Assembly (NCBI GenBank): GCA_035772405.1
Contig: JAYKKM010000341.1
Span: 752,001 to 816,000 of the forward strand
Length of the DNA stretch: 64,000 nucleotides
Source: Chrysogorgia sp. JL179-B06
Taxonomy: Eukaryota > Cnidaria > Anthozoa > Scleralcyonacea > Chrysogorgiidae
Reading direction: 5' to 3'
Each line of letters begins with the position of its first letter. Positions within the stretch are counted from its first letter, which is position 1. Both the position numbers and the translations under genes were made by a program. The notes beneath the pieces are model-generated. The model did no database searches, was not told the origin of the DNA, and worked only from the letters and a program-made list of their open reading frames with translations. This document shows, piece after piece, positions 8,770-19,168 of this stretch.

Positions 8770-9025
8770 TGGCTGAAAAAAAAAAAATGAACTTACTGAA
8801 GAAGATTATACTGCTTTGTTAAATGGTAGTAATCATGGAAAAAAATATTCATCATCGTTTTTTATTGTGAAAAGAAAAAATAAACAAAATCCTACTAAGA
8901 AAGAAATTTTATTAAACGATGGAGTGGGATTACCCCCAAATTTAAATTTAGATAATTATTCTTCACCAAATAATAAAAGAAAAAAAATAGATTCAAATGT
9001 AATACGATTTTTACAAAATAGATAA
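8769..9025 (+). pseudogene. small basic protein, poly-A frameshift
   Basis: The ATG at 8769 overlaps the previous stop (TAATG again). The frame enters a run of 12 A (8,776-8,787). Changing frame there by one base gives a continuous protein of about 85 residues containing LLNGSNHGKKYSSSF, a basic centre and an NKRKK nuclear-localisation-like segment. Without the shift it stops after 17 codons. Function unknown. Composition fits a small virion or core protein. Confidence 0.5.
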
Positions 9026-9094
9026 AATATAAATTTAAAAATATATAAATAAAAATATATTTTTATAAAAAATCACAATTGTCTTTTGATGTTT

Positions 9095-9548
9095 TTAACT
9101 CTTTCCTTACGGCTGAAAAACATCAAAAATTGAACGACCACGTTGTTCTATTGATATCTCTTGAAATAACCATAACTGTTGCGAAAGCTATACATTTTCT
9201 GGAAGCCCAATAAACCGGCTTTTACTTGTTCTTTTAAATTTCCCGAACAAAACACATTATGTTAATATAAATTAGCATTAATTATCATAAATCAGGTTGA
9301 AAAATTTACATTTTTCCAGAAAAGGCCATCTTGCACGCCCGGGTAGCATCTTGAAAACTCAAAATGCCACCAATCGCAGAGTTGTTTATGAAATCAAATC
9401 AAACTTGGCGTGTGCGTGGATTTCATGTTCCTGGTGCTTGTCGAATTTCAATTTTTAATCTTGCGTTACCGTGTGCCGTGTTTTTCGATTGACGACTTTG
9501 CGGGTCTTCAGTGACCCATTTTAACTGCGCCCGTAGGGAAAGAGTTAA
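9095..9548. mobile_element. TTAA-flanked MITE, copy a (454 bp)
   Basis: A non-coding unit bounded by TTAA, with inverted ends TTAACTCTTTCC(T/C)TACGG on the left and its complement on the right. It has no ORF. TTAA target duplication and short inverted ends are characteristic of piggyBac-type elements, so this looks like a non-autonomous derivative. It is nearly identical to the unit at 10,024-10,477, with the same length and orientation. Base composition is less AT-rich than the Polinton, consistent with insertion into it. Confidence 0.85.
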
Positions 9549-10023
9549 AGCAAGTGTTTATATATTTTTTCGCATCGATCAATTTTATATTTTCGCCTGA
9601 ATTTTTCATCATCGTTATAAGTCGGCTAAACAACACACATCAAATTTTTAACAAATTTGGTGAATTATTTCCTACATTTCTAAACACGGTGAATTTTGAC
9701 CTTTTTGACCCACATGCATAGAACGTATTGTCTTTGTAGTGTATAGATAGCTTGCGTATATATTTAAAAGTATGAGCTCCCGTGCGGGTGGACCGGTGCG
9801 GGTGGGATCTCTGCAGAGACTCTGCTTCGCGTAACCCTTACATAATTCCTCTCATTGAGGGGGGTAGGGGGGAGCAGAGAAGGGGGTTCATTTTTTGTCA
9901 CTGACCATTTTTTTGCTTTGTTAAACTGTATTTACTTTGATTATTTTCAATTCAACAGATAATAAACTGGTTTTCCTTTCACGCTTTTTCTTCGATTATT
10001 TTCAATTTACCTATTATTGCTTA
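9549..10023. other. 475-bp spacer between two MITE copies
   Basis: No convincing ORF. It contains a GC-richer patch (about 9,777-9,835) with repeated CGGGTGGACCGGTGCGGGTGG-like words, and a purine tract near 9,860-9,890. This is unlike surrounding Polinton DNA. It may be an older insertion, or DNA captured between the two MITEs. Confidence 0.4.
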
Positions 10024-10477
10024 TTAACTCTTTCCTTACGGCTGAAAAACATCAAAAATTGAACGACCACGTTGTTCTATTGATATCTCTTGAAATAACC
10101 ATAACTGTTGCGAAAGCTATACATTTTCTGGAAGCCCAATAAACCGGCTTTTACTAGTTATTTTAAATTTCCCGAACAAAACACATTATGTTAATATAAA
10201 TTAGCATTAATTATCATAAATCAGGTTGAAAAATTTACATTTTTCCAGAAAAGGCCATCTTGCGCGCCCGGGTAGCATCTTGAAAACTCAAAATGCCACC
10301 AATCGCAGAGTTGTTTATGAAATCAAATCAAACTTGGCGTGTGCGTGGATTTCATGTTCCTGGCGCTTGTCGAATTTCAATTTTTAATCTTGCGTTACCG
10401 TGTGCCGTGTTTTTCGATTGACGACTTTGCGGGTCTTCAGTGGCCCATTTTAACTGCGCCCGTAGGGAAAGAGTTAA
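10024..10477. mobile_element. TTAA-flanked MITE, copy b (454 bp)
   Basis: Same length, ends and orientation as the copy at 9,095-9,548, with only scattered base differences (for example at the positions matching 9,216-9,218, 9,354 and 9,434). It ends just before the small basic gene at 10,496, so the pair interrupts the space between penton-region genes and the major capsid gene. The close identity means recent mobility or local duplication. Confidence 0.85.
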
Positions 10478-10495
10478 GAGGGTATTTTGTAAAAA

Positions 10496-10664
10496 AATGA
10501 CACGAAAAAAATATCATTATATAAAAAAAAGAAAAAACAAAAGATGAGTAAGAAAACGTAGAAAAAAAATACAAAAAGGAGGTTTTGGTGGAGCGTTGGC
10601 ATTGGGCATGTTTCTTCCTCAAGTGTTGGGAACACTATCGAATATTCTTAAAATTAATGTTTAA
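10496..10664 (+). pseudogene. small basic core-like protein with QKGG, one frameshift
   Basis: About 55 codons. The N-terminus is basic (MTRKKYHYIKKRK). After a shift near 10,545 comes RKRRKKIQKGG, followed by a Gly/Ala/Leu-rich hydrophobic segment (FGGALALGMFLPQVL). The KGG followed by a small hydrophobic peptide is like a precursor cleaved by an adenain-type protease. The same element encodes that protease. It lies directly before the major capsid gene, a usual place for adenovirus pVI/pX-like genes. Cleavage is inference. Confidence 0.5.
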
Positions 10665-10682
10665 AAAAACTGATAAAAAAAA

Positions 10683-12017
10683 ATGAGTAATAAAATAATT
10701 GAAGAAGTAGAAAAACATGACATATTATTTAGTGAACCTTTACAATTTTTTACTTCATCACCCTATAACGATACGTTTGTTGAATGCCGTGAAAGTGAAA
10801 TTATTGCTACGCCTAGTGATTCTACTTCGTCAGTATATACGTTCACAAGACACGGAAATTCTGTGGGGTTAATGAAAACAAGTGATGCTAAAATAATGGC
10901 TACACTATCAATTAGAAATACTACTGGAGTAATAGCACCGGTAGCTGCTCCGTTTGCAATGGTACCCTTACCTCTTCGCACATTGTGGAAAACAAAAGAA
11001 TTAAAAGTAAATGAAAATTTAATTACTCCATCAGATAACTTTGCACATATAACATCAATGGTGCTATTTTTAACACGTCAAACACCGTCTAGTTATAAGG
11101 ATTCTAAAGCAATTAATTTGGCATATTTAGATACAGCTTCTCACATGAATGATATCGTGGGTTTTGCTGATGGTACAAATGTTGTAAATTTAGGAGCAAG
11201 AGAAAGAGTAACACCATTTCAACATCAAAGTCAGCAATTGATAGATGATGTTGATTGTTCATTATTTAGTGAAGGTGGGAGTGAAATATACCTTCCAACT
11301 ATATATAAAATTGAATTACGTTTAACACGGGCATTAAATAAAATTATAATGATGGGGCGAAATCACGCTAATATGCCCATTGCTAGTACTACAATTTCCC
11401 TTGAAGATTTTAAAATAAAATTGCCTATATTTAAACCCAAAAATCAATTAGCTGCTGCAATTAATTCAGAAATGGTAACTCATAGTAAAGAAACAAAATA
11501 TTATACAAGTATTGCTCGTTGTATTACCGAAACAGTAATTGGTGGGCGAAGATCACATCAAGTCATCGATGTATTTAATGGTAGCATTCCTACACGTCTT
11601 TTTATATTATTTTCACCTCTGGAGAATTGGAATGGTTCATATACTACTAATATTTTTGATTACACATGGCCAAATTATGATAATGTGGAAGTTACGGTCA
11701 ATAATGCTGTTGTTGGAAGAATAGAAAATCATGCTGAAGCTTATACAAAATTACGAAGGGTATTAAATCGTGACTATTCAGAAATGCCTATGACTTATAA
11801 TGAATTTGTAAACGGCTATTGTATATTAGCATTTGATTTAACAGATAATAGAGACTCTCATCTTGCAGTATTACCTATAAAACCGTCGGGAAATGTTAAT
11901 GTTGATTTTCATTTTTCTCAAAATACTGTTGCAGGAGCATTAATTTTTATTGGTGAATTTCGAAATGAAATTAAAGTAGGAATAAATACCACAGCAAGAT
12001 TATTACACGACATTTAA
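10683..12017 (+). CDS. major capsid protein (double jelly-roll, hexon-like)
   Basis: An intact 444-residue protein from the ATG at 10683. The C-terminal block MTYNEFVNGYCILAFDLT, then a Gly-Asn-Val strand and a closing IGEFRNEIKVG segment, match the end of Polinton and adintovirus hexon-like capsid proteins. The rest is beta-rich with few charged clusters, as expected for two jelly rolls. Trimers would form the capsid facets. It is downstream of a small basic gene and upstream of charged tegument-like genes. It is one of the few long undamaged genes in copy 1. Copy 2 has lost it. Confidence 0.8.
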   Translation: MSNKIIEEVEKHDILFSEPLQFFTSSPYNDTFVECRESEIIATPSDSTSSVYTFTRHGNSVGLMKTSDAKIMATLSIRNTTGVIAPVAAPFAMVPLPLRTLWKTKELKVNENLITPSDNFAHITSMVLFLTRQTPSSYKDSKAINLAYLDTASHMNDIVGFADGTNVVNLGARERVTPFQHQSQQLIDDVDCSLFSEGGSEIYLPTIYKIELRLTRALNKIIMMGRNHANMPIASTTISLEDFKIKLPIFKPKNQLAAAINSEMVTHSKETKYYTSIARCITETVIGGRRSHQVIDVFNGSIPTRLFILFSPLENWNGSYTTNIFDYTWPNYDNVEVTVNNAVVGRIENHAEAYTKLRRVLNRDYSEMPMTYNEFVNGYCILAFDLTDNRDSHLAVLPIKPSGNVNVDFHFSQNTVAGALIFIGEFRNEIKVGINTTARLLHDI

Positions 12018-12048
12018 CTTTCAACATTTGTTACAACAGGATAAAAAA

Positions 12049-12179
12049 ATGAAGAAAACAAAACAAATTACGCGAAAGAATAGAATAAATAAAGCAAAAA
12101 ACAAAAAAAAGTTATTAATCATATACCCTTAAATCGTGAACATATTCTTGTATTTCCACCAATATCAGCTTATGCATAA
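12049..12179 (+). pseudogene. very small basic protein, poly-A frameshift
   Basis: The ATG at 12049 gives a basic stretch (MKKTKQITRKNR). In the A run near 12,103-12,110 a one-base shift joins it to a frame ending FPPISAYA before TAA at 12,177. The total is about 43 residues. The next ATG follows within six bases. Support is only the tight packing and the clean joined frame. Confidence 0.35.
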
Positions 12180-12184
12180 AAAAA

Positions 12185-12755
12185 ATGAATGAAGAAAATA
12201 ATGGTATAAAAAAAGATAATGAAGAAAAGAAAAATGATGATGAATTAAAAAAAATTGATGATTCAAGTGATGAAAGCAGTGTTGGAGAGGCAAGTGAAAA
12301 TGATAGTGATGTTGTTAGCAATGATGCTAGTGATGAAATGGTCGATGAAAGTTCATTGTCTTCTTCTTCATCAAGTTGTGAAGATGATTTAAAGCTTTTA
12401 GAAACATTAGTTAAAATAAAGAAAATAAAGAAAAAGACCATTGAAAAAAAAAAAAAAGGATTTTTTACCATCGTTAAAAAAATATCTTAAAGCAGATATT
12501 GATAAAAAAAATTCATTATTAAACATTCAATTAATTAATAAATTACAATTCATTGCTAAAAATATTTTAAATAAAAAAATTTCTATCCAAGTTTCCCCTG
12601 ATAATAAATATATTTTAAATAAGATTGTAAAGAACAAAATAAAAGAAAAGGATTTAAAAATTTTATTATCTGAGGATTTTCGAATAATCAACATATATCA
12701 AAAAGCATACAAATTACTTTACCAACAGATAAAAAAAAATGACAGCAGTAAATAA
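12185..12755 (+). pseudogene. acidic/Ser-rich protein, poly-A frameshift
   Basis: The first 100 residues are Asp/Glu/Ser-rich (runs such as DDSSDESS and SSSSSS) and end in a Lys-rich region. A run of A at about 12,446-12,458 shifts the frame, and coding continues to 12,755 with a helical Lys/Ile/Leu-rich domain. Together this is about 190 residues, an acidic N-terminus with a basic C-terminal half. Its 3' end overlaps the next gene by 17 bases. Function unknown. Composition suggests a tegument or chromatin-interacting protein. Confidence 0.5.
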
Positions 12756-13458
12756 AATGCAATTAGTTAATCCGAGTAAATCAAATGAAATTTTAGATTT
12801 ACTCAAAAATGATGATGAAAATGAACGATTATTGCAAGGAATTAACAAAAAAAATGAATTTGAACTTATTGAAAGTAAAAACATAATGAAAAAAGAAATG
12901 AATAACATTGATAATAATCAACGCACCAGTGAAAATATGGTTAGATTTTTAAAAAGACAACAAAAGATGAAAAGAAAAAATAATAAAGAAGAAGAAGAAG
13001 AAGAAGATGTTAATGATGCTAATCCCCCACCTGAGAAAAAGAAAACACCAACTGAAACAAGTGCAAATTTTATAAAAGAATTTCTTGAAAAGAAAAAAAT
13101 TAAAATTAAAGATAGAGATGTAATAAAAATTAACGAAATGATAATAAATCATCATGATTTAATATACGATTTAACCCATAATGTCCGCGTAGAAAACATG
13201 TACAATCTTTCACAAAATAAACAGTTAATTGCGTTAAAAGAATTGAAAAAATTGCATATGCCTGCACATTATATACGAAATATAAAATTACGACAACGTT
13301 ATTTATCGTTGGACAAAAAGACTTCTGCTGATTCTTCTATTGATAGTGAGGGTTCGTTAATACCCTCACTGCTTCCCACACGAATACCCACACCCAAGAC
13401 TCCAAAATATACAGAGCGCCGAAAATGGCGAAGAATAACAACTCCATTAAAAAAATGA
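12739..13458 (+). CDS. charged coiled-coil-like protein
   Basis: An intact 239-residue protein. It has helical, charged segments, a poly-Glu run (KEEEEEEDV) near residue 90, a PPPEKKKTPT linker and a C-terminal Ser/Thr/Pro region (PTRIPTPKTPK). It begins inside the preceding gene and overlaps the protease start at 13,425. Capsid genes lie on one side and the protease on the other, so it may be a scaffold, minor capsid or tegument protein. No homology is recognised. Confidence 0.6.
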   Translation: MTAVNKMQLVNPSKSNEILDLLKNDDENERLLQGINKKNEFELIESKNIMKKEMNNIDNNQRTSENMVRFLKRQQKMKRKNNKEEEEEEDVNDANPPPEKKKTPTETSANFIKEFLEKKKIKIKDRDVIKINEMIINHHDLIYDLTHNVRVENMYNLSQNKQLIALKELKKLHMPAHYIRNIKLRQRYLSLDKKTSADSSIDSEGSLIPSLLPTRIPTPKTPKYTERRKWRRITTPLKK

Positions 13459-14051
13459 TGAAGTTACATTGTTTTTTAACCAAATTTTTATTTACAAATG
13501 AAATTAATAAAATTGTTAAAATCAATAAATTTTTAAATCAATATTATTTGGGAACATTTCCTGCAAATATTTTTCCTAAGAAAATTGTTTATCCCTCCTG
13601 TTGGATTTGGAATACGGACGAAGCAGATCAAAGTGGACAACATTGGGTTGCTATATGGGTGGATAAAGAAAATATGTATTTTTTTGATAGTTTTGCCAAA
13701 GATGTATCTTTTTATAAACGTAAATATTGGTATGATTATAGTGTAGAAATGGGATTAAAATTTCATCATGTCCAAAGTAAAACTTTACAATCCAAAAATA
13801 CTACCGTATGTGGAAATTGGAGTTTATTATATTTATACAATAAATGTCGTAATGAAATCGAAAATAACAATAAACAAAAAATATTTAAAAATGAACGTAA
13901 AAAAATAAAAAATGATATTAAATTAAAAAACAAAATAGAAACAATTTTAGGAGATGTAATAGTAAGAATTTATAATAAGAAATGTAAAAAAGATTGTAAT
14001 AAGAATAATAACTATCAGTCATGTTGTAGTTTTAATAATGCCAATTTTTAA
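13425..14051 (+). CDS. adenain-like cysteine protease
   Basis: An intact 208-residue protein. It contains GQHWVAIWV with the catalytic His (about 13,636), FFDSF with the acidic partner, and QSKNTTVCGNWSL with the oxyanion Gln and catalytic Cys seven residues apart. That is the same His-Asp/Glu-Gln-Cys order and spacing as adenovirus protease and Ulp1-type enzymes. The C-terminal quarter is basic and Asn/Lys-rich. In Polintons this enzyme is expected to process virion precursors. Candidate substrates with (K/R)GG motifs are encoded on both sides. The start at 13425 overlaps the previous gene by 34 bases. Confidence 0.88.
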   Translation: MAKNNNSIKKMMKLHCFLTKFLFTNEINKIVKINKFLNQYYLGTFPANIFPKKIVYPSCWIWNTDEADQSGQHWVAIWVDKENMYFFDSFAKDVSFYKRKYWYDYSVEMGLKFHHVQSKTLQSKNTTVCGNWSLLYLYNKCRNEIENNNKQKIFKNERKKIKNDIKLKNKIETILGDVIVRIYNKKCKKDCNKNNNYQSCCSFNNANF

Positions 14052-14133
14052 TTAAAAAAAACAAAACTTATTTACAGTGTTTTTTAATTGTTTTTTATTT
14101 ATGTCCCAAATGGTATCCTAAAACCGCTAAAAA

Positions 14134-14343
14134 TTAAAACTTCTTCCTTTTATTTAGTTCATGAAATAGCAAACGTCCAAAGATCCCTCCTTTTTGTTTT
14201 CTTTTTCTTTTTCGAATACCAAATCCCAATTGATTTCCAACTATTTGTCCCAAAGGTCCCAAAAAATCTAGAACACTACCCCCTTTTTGTTTGTTTTTTC
14301 TAAGGATAATCCCCCTCCTGCTTCTATATCTTCTTCTTGCCAT
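14134..14343 (-). CDS. basic virion-core-like protein with two QKGG motifs
   Basis: About 69 residues from MARRRYRSRRG at 14343. An upstream in-frame ATG at 14,367 lies in poly-A and is less likely. It has two KQKGG motifs, at about residues 20-24 and 50-54. Each is followed by a hydrophobic peptide (SVLDFLGPLGQIVG and IFGRLLFHEL) and preceded by Arg/Lys runs. This repeated pattern suggests a polyprotein-like precursor cut after GG by the adjacent protease, similar in idea to adenovirus core peptides. The cleavage is inference. It lies between protease and ATPase. Confidence 0.6.
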   Translation of the reverse strand: MARRRYRSRRGIILRKNKQKGGSVLDFLGPLGQIVGNQLGFGIRKRKRKQKGGIFGRLLFHELNKRKKF

Positions 14344-14468
14344 GTTTTTAAAAAAAAATTCATGCACAAATACACCCTATACTATATATACTTTTTATAA
14401 AAACAATTTTCAACAACTTTTTTATTTTTTTGAAAAAAAAACATTTTTATTTTTATTTTTACTTTTAT

Positions 14469-15117
14469 TTACAAATCATAGATTATCGTTGATTCATGTG
14501 GAAATATATTGCTTCTAATTCTACAATTTTCATAACCCTTTCTACAATTATCAAATACCAAATGACCATAGGGTTGCTCATTTATTTCACTTAATACTTT
14601 ATTAAATCTATTTCTATTTATTTTTTTATTATCACAAATGGTATACATATTTTTATAATCACTTAAATTTTTAAACATAACATAATATTGACTATTGACA
14701 CGTAAATTTCGTAATTTCCATTACCATATGTTAAATTTTGACAAGCAAAAATAACACTAATATTACGATGATGGACATCTTGAGTTGCAATATTATCTAT
14801 TCTATCAAGATTTTCTTTTGATGATGTTGCAACTAACATGAGATCATCTAATATTATTAAAGTATTCTCATTGGTATACCCTTTTGACAATCAATAAATT
14901 CAACAATAATATCTGTTTTTTCAGCAAGAACATTTTCCATTTCTGCATATAGAGGTTGATAAATTGAATATAAATAAACAATTTTAACAATTGACGGAGT
15001 AATCATTGTGTTAATATTTTTCAATAATTGTAATATCCAATATGTTTTTCCACTTTGACTATGGCCACATAACGTTAACATAAACGGGTGTTGAAATGGC
15101 AATGATACATTGTTCAT
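14469..15117 (-). pseudogene. A32-type packaging ATPase, frameshifted
   Basis: FtsK/HerA-superfamily ATPase that would load DNA into capsids. The first frame (15,117-14,880) holds the Walker A GHSQSGKTYW. After a shift near 14,880 the next frame holds the Walker B TLIILDDLM and an ACQNL sensor-like segment. After another break near 14,690 a third frame completes the C-terminus to 14,469. The total is about 215 residues, close to the usual size. The start at 15117 is an ATG just beside the polymerase stop. Copy 2 keeps only the N-terminal two-thirds. Confidence 0.85.
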
Positions 15118-15118
15118 T

Positions 15119-18100
15119 TCAGTTATCTAAAAAACCATACGGAAATGTAATAAAATTATTTTTAACAATACGTTTATTAAATGTAAATGAAAAATTTTTT
15201 ATTTCATCATCAATAAAAATATGATTAAGTTTATCTTTACATATTTTATTTTGATATTTAATTTCAATGATTTGATCTTGATTTTTAACACATTTTGTTA
15301 AAGACGAAAAATTCAATTTTTCTTTTATTGTTTTATTTTTTAAAGAAAATCCTTTGACATGAATACATTCTTGATTTAAATTAGTGATATAAGAATAACA
15401 TTTTGGACCTGTTGAACAAAAATTTGTTATCCATTCATTTTCATTTAATTCATTCGTTAAATCTCCTAAATAATTACCCGTTTTAATATCAGTATAATTA
15501 GTTTCATTAGATATATAAATAACAGAATCCGTATCAAAATATAAAACACGATCATTTAATTTATCTATTAATTCATATAATTTTAAACGTGCATATGCAG
15601 TGACAAAACATGCGATAATCACATTTCCCGTTTTTAACGGTGATATTGCATCGTCAATTTTTTCATATGTACAACGTAATAATGATTCGTTTATAAAATC
15701 CATAGATGTTAATTTTTTACTTTTATCATTGGCTATATTTAACAATTCTTCATAATCATTTAAAAAACACACTTGTGTATTGTTTTCGTTTTGAGCAAAT
15801 TTTCCCCATAATGAATTTAAAAATGTTTTTGCAATAGTTCTTAATCCGGGATTTTTTTCTATTTTTTCTTTATCTAAATAAACATTTTCATTTTTTAAAT
15901 AATCATTACAATATTGTGTTATTTTAATATCGTTTTTACTTCCATCAGCATTCAAACAATCTGCAGGTATTCCCGAAGATTCTTGTTTAATTTTTAAAAA
16001 TAGATTTACATATTGTGAAAAAATGTTTTCCTGACGTTCAAAATGATATATTTCGTAAAGAGCTATTATTTTATATCCCTTATCTATAGAACATTAATCT
16101 CAATACTTGTCCAAGTACCCTGTAAATATCGTTCACTTTCACTATGTTCACATTTATCAGATTTATCCACACCACATTTATAACATAAAGGAAATAATAA
16201 TTTTCCCTCTATTCTAACGGGTAAAACACCAAAGAAAATATTTTGCGGAGCTAAAATACTACATTTTATTAAACCATATACGTTCTCGATTTTTATTTTA
16301 CAACAATCTTTTCCACGATAAATAATAGGATGACCAACGGGAAAGTTAAAACATTTTTGTACAAAAGGATATAACGATGTAAAATCTAAATAACTTATTT
16401 TTTCATTTGGTTTTGTTTCTTTAAACAACCATACGGGTGAAGTTCTTCCAACATATAGAGCATCCCGCGGTACTAAGGGAATATACTGATAATTATTTAT
16501 TTTCTTTTCAATTAATTGTTTCTGTGTATATTTTGTTTCTTGTAAATAATCACATTCCCACATCTCAATTAGTTTGTAACCTGCATTTTTTATTTCAAAT
16601 GAAAAACGTTGTGTAGCGGCATATAAATAATTAAATTTTTCATTGATAAGAGTGTTTAATGTTTTGGGATCAAAACATTTTGGACACCCATGATAAAAAC
16701 ACCCATGAAATTGATATATTGTATCATCACAAAATCCATCGACAAAACGCCCGAGAACATTTTTTTCTCCATTTTGTGAACATATATATTCTAATCTCCC
16801 ACCTATTTTTCTATTAATTTTGTTCAACCAATCAATAGCAATTACGCTTTGGGGTACATTTCCTCTATAACCCAAAGCAGGAATAATTCCTACACAATTG
16901 TTTTTTAAACAATTAAATCGAAACAGTTTCAATGCCGAACTAGCAATAGTGATACAATTCTTTTCATAAAAAATAGCTATATGACCTATTTCTTCTATCA
17001 TTGAAGAAAATTTAACACAACATTTTCTTAAAATATTTACATCACTACAACAATAATAATAAATTTCATTTCGAAATATATATTTTATCTTTCTTTTTTT
17101 CAAAATACCATTTTACAAATTCATTATACGTATCTTTAGCCATATGTTCCGTATCGAAATATTTTTCATCTACAAGTTCACCCTCATAATCTAAATTATC
17201 AAATTTATATGGGTGAAAACCCTTACTTACTCCTGTGAGACCCATTGCTTTTGGAATATCAGCTAATTTCATACTTAAAAACAAATAACTATCTAGTATT
17301 CTAATATTTTGTTCTTTAAATATTAAACTCATTACTTTAGTTCCATTCATTATAGTATCGGGTAGTATTTTTATTATTTCTAAAAATATTTTAAAATAAA
17401 AATAGTATCAAATCTACCCCCGTTATGAGCTATCCAAACAGAATGTTTTTGTTCAAACATAAATTCACATAAAGTTTCAATAACATTGTTATCAAAAATA
17501 AATTGTCTATGTCCACAACAACTAACTTTTTCAATAGTCTTATCTATATTTATTTCATCTTCACTGTTGAAAATTGTTGTTTTTTTAAATTCAATATATT
17601 GACATTTTTTACACACTTTTTGAACAATACAATAAAAAGGAACGAGCAAATTAGTTTTATTTACTTTTGTTTCAAAATCAAAAAAAAATAAAGTAGGTTC
17701 TTTTTCTTTTTTATTATATTTAAATGAAAGAGGTTTCATGTAACAATAATGAGATTGATTCATATATTTATCACAATGAAACACAAAATCGTTTAGTACA
17801 TTATGTTTAACTGTTTTATTATGTAAAATGAAAAAGAATCGAGGACAAATTTTGTAACAGGTCTTACAAAAAAAATTATATTGACATGGTGTTAAACGAT
17901 CGTAATTAGTTTGAGAAGGTTTAAAAATTGTATTCGTTAAATGATTTGAAAAACAAATTTCATCATAAAAAATTATATGACAATTACTACATATAATTTT
18001 ATTATTTTTATCATTACATTTATTCGGATATTTATAGCATCGCAAACACGTTAAGTTACTTCTACATATGTGATTATCGATATATTCATGTCGTGTAAAA

Positions 18101-19168
18101 TAACTCATACATTTAACACAAAAAGAACCCGATCTAAGTTTAGAAAATTCCTTTATACTTAAAACTACATCATAATGGTTATTATTTAGCCATAAACATA
18201 CAATTTCATTAGTCAATTTTATAAGATCGCCTTCACTATTACATCGTGAATCATAAATTATATTATCGTTATGAGTGTCAGCATACACTAACAAATCAAC
18301 ACCCTGTTTTTTTAAATAATTATTATAAACAAATTTAAATTGTGTAGCATCAACATTGCCCTCGGGTATCCCACATTCCCGATATACATTTCGAATCTCT
18401 TCACACGTAAATAATTCATCAATGGGTTTATTTGGTTTTCTTTTCATTTTATCATGCATTTCGTCTTGTTTTAAAAACGATAAACCTACTAATATTGCTA
18501 AAGCAAAACAACAATCTTTTACTGTACGATATAACACTTCGCTAAGAATATAAAATACTCCAGTACGAAATTTACGGTCATATTTTTTTACATACTTATT
18601 ATTTTTTACTCCACCATTATCACTAGCATTTCCCTTATTCAAACTATTATAAATTGTTTTTTTCCTTAATAAACTATATATTTTTTTATGTGTACTTATT
18701 CCTGAGGGAAAAGTTTGAATAATTACCGTACTATTCCATCCATTAGCTATTGTTTCTTTATTACTTTGCATATGTTTTTCAAAAATATTTAAGAAATATT
18801 TAATGTCAATATCTTTCACGCGTAAAACAGCTGTAGAAAAAATATTTTTTGAGTATTACTAAAAATAAATCTAACATAGTCATTATCACTTTTCACACTT
18901 GCACGTGCAACGGTAATTAAATAAGAAAAAACTAACGATAACGATTGAATAAAACTAATAAAATTAGTCGTTTTTTCCCGTAAAACATTCAAAGAAAAAT
19001 GTTGTTCATTGACATTCAATTTTCTTTAGTATTTTCCCCTATTCTTTCAACAGAAAAATATTCGTCTAACTTTACATTTTTTCTACTTTCTTTTTTCTTA
19101 TTAAATAAACTTACTAATTCATCAATATCCTTTTGATTATATTTTAATTTTTTTTGATCAGCATTCAT
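15119..19168 (-). pseudogene. protein-primed family B DNA polymerase, frameshifted
   Basis: The frame opens at 19168 and stays recognisable to 15,119, roughly 1,350 codons, with breaks near 19,020, 18,820, 17,360, 17,080 and 16,090. Exonuclease motifs are visible: FFDFETK (Exo I), HNGGRFD (Exo II) and YCCSD (Exo III). Polymerase motifs are DFTSLYP (motif A), TFLNSLWGKFAQ (motif B) and YFDTDSV (motif C, about 15,523-15,540). The order and the size match Polinton pPolB, which copies the element from a terminal protein primer. All catalytic residues are intact in this copy, and only the frames are broken. A Cys-rich insert (CYKCGVDKSDKCEH) lies before motif B. Confidence 0.93.

Noticed and set aside
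12115..12471. Minus-strand Ser/Phe/Leu-rich ORF
   Set aside because: Shadow of the acidic Asp/Glu/Ser-rich gene on the plus strand.
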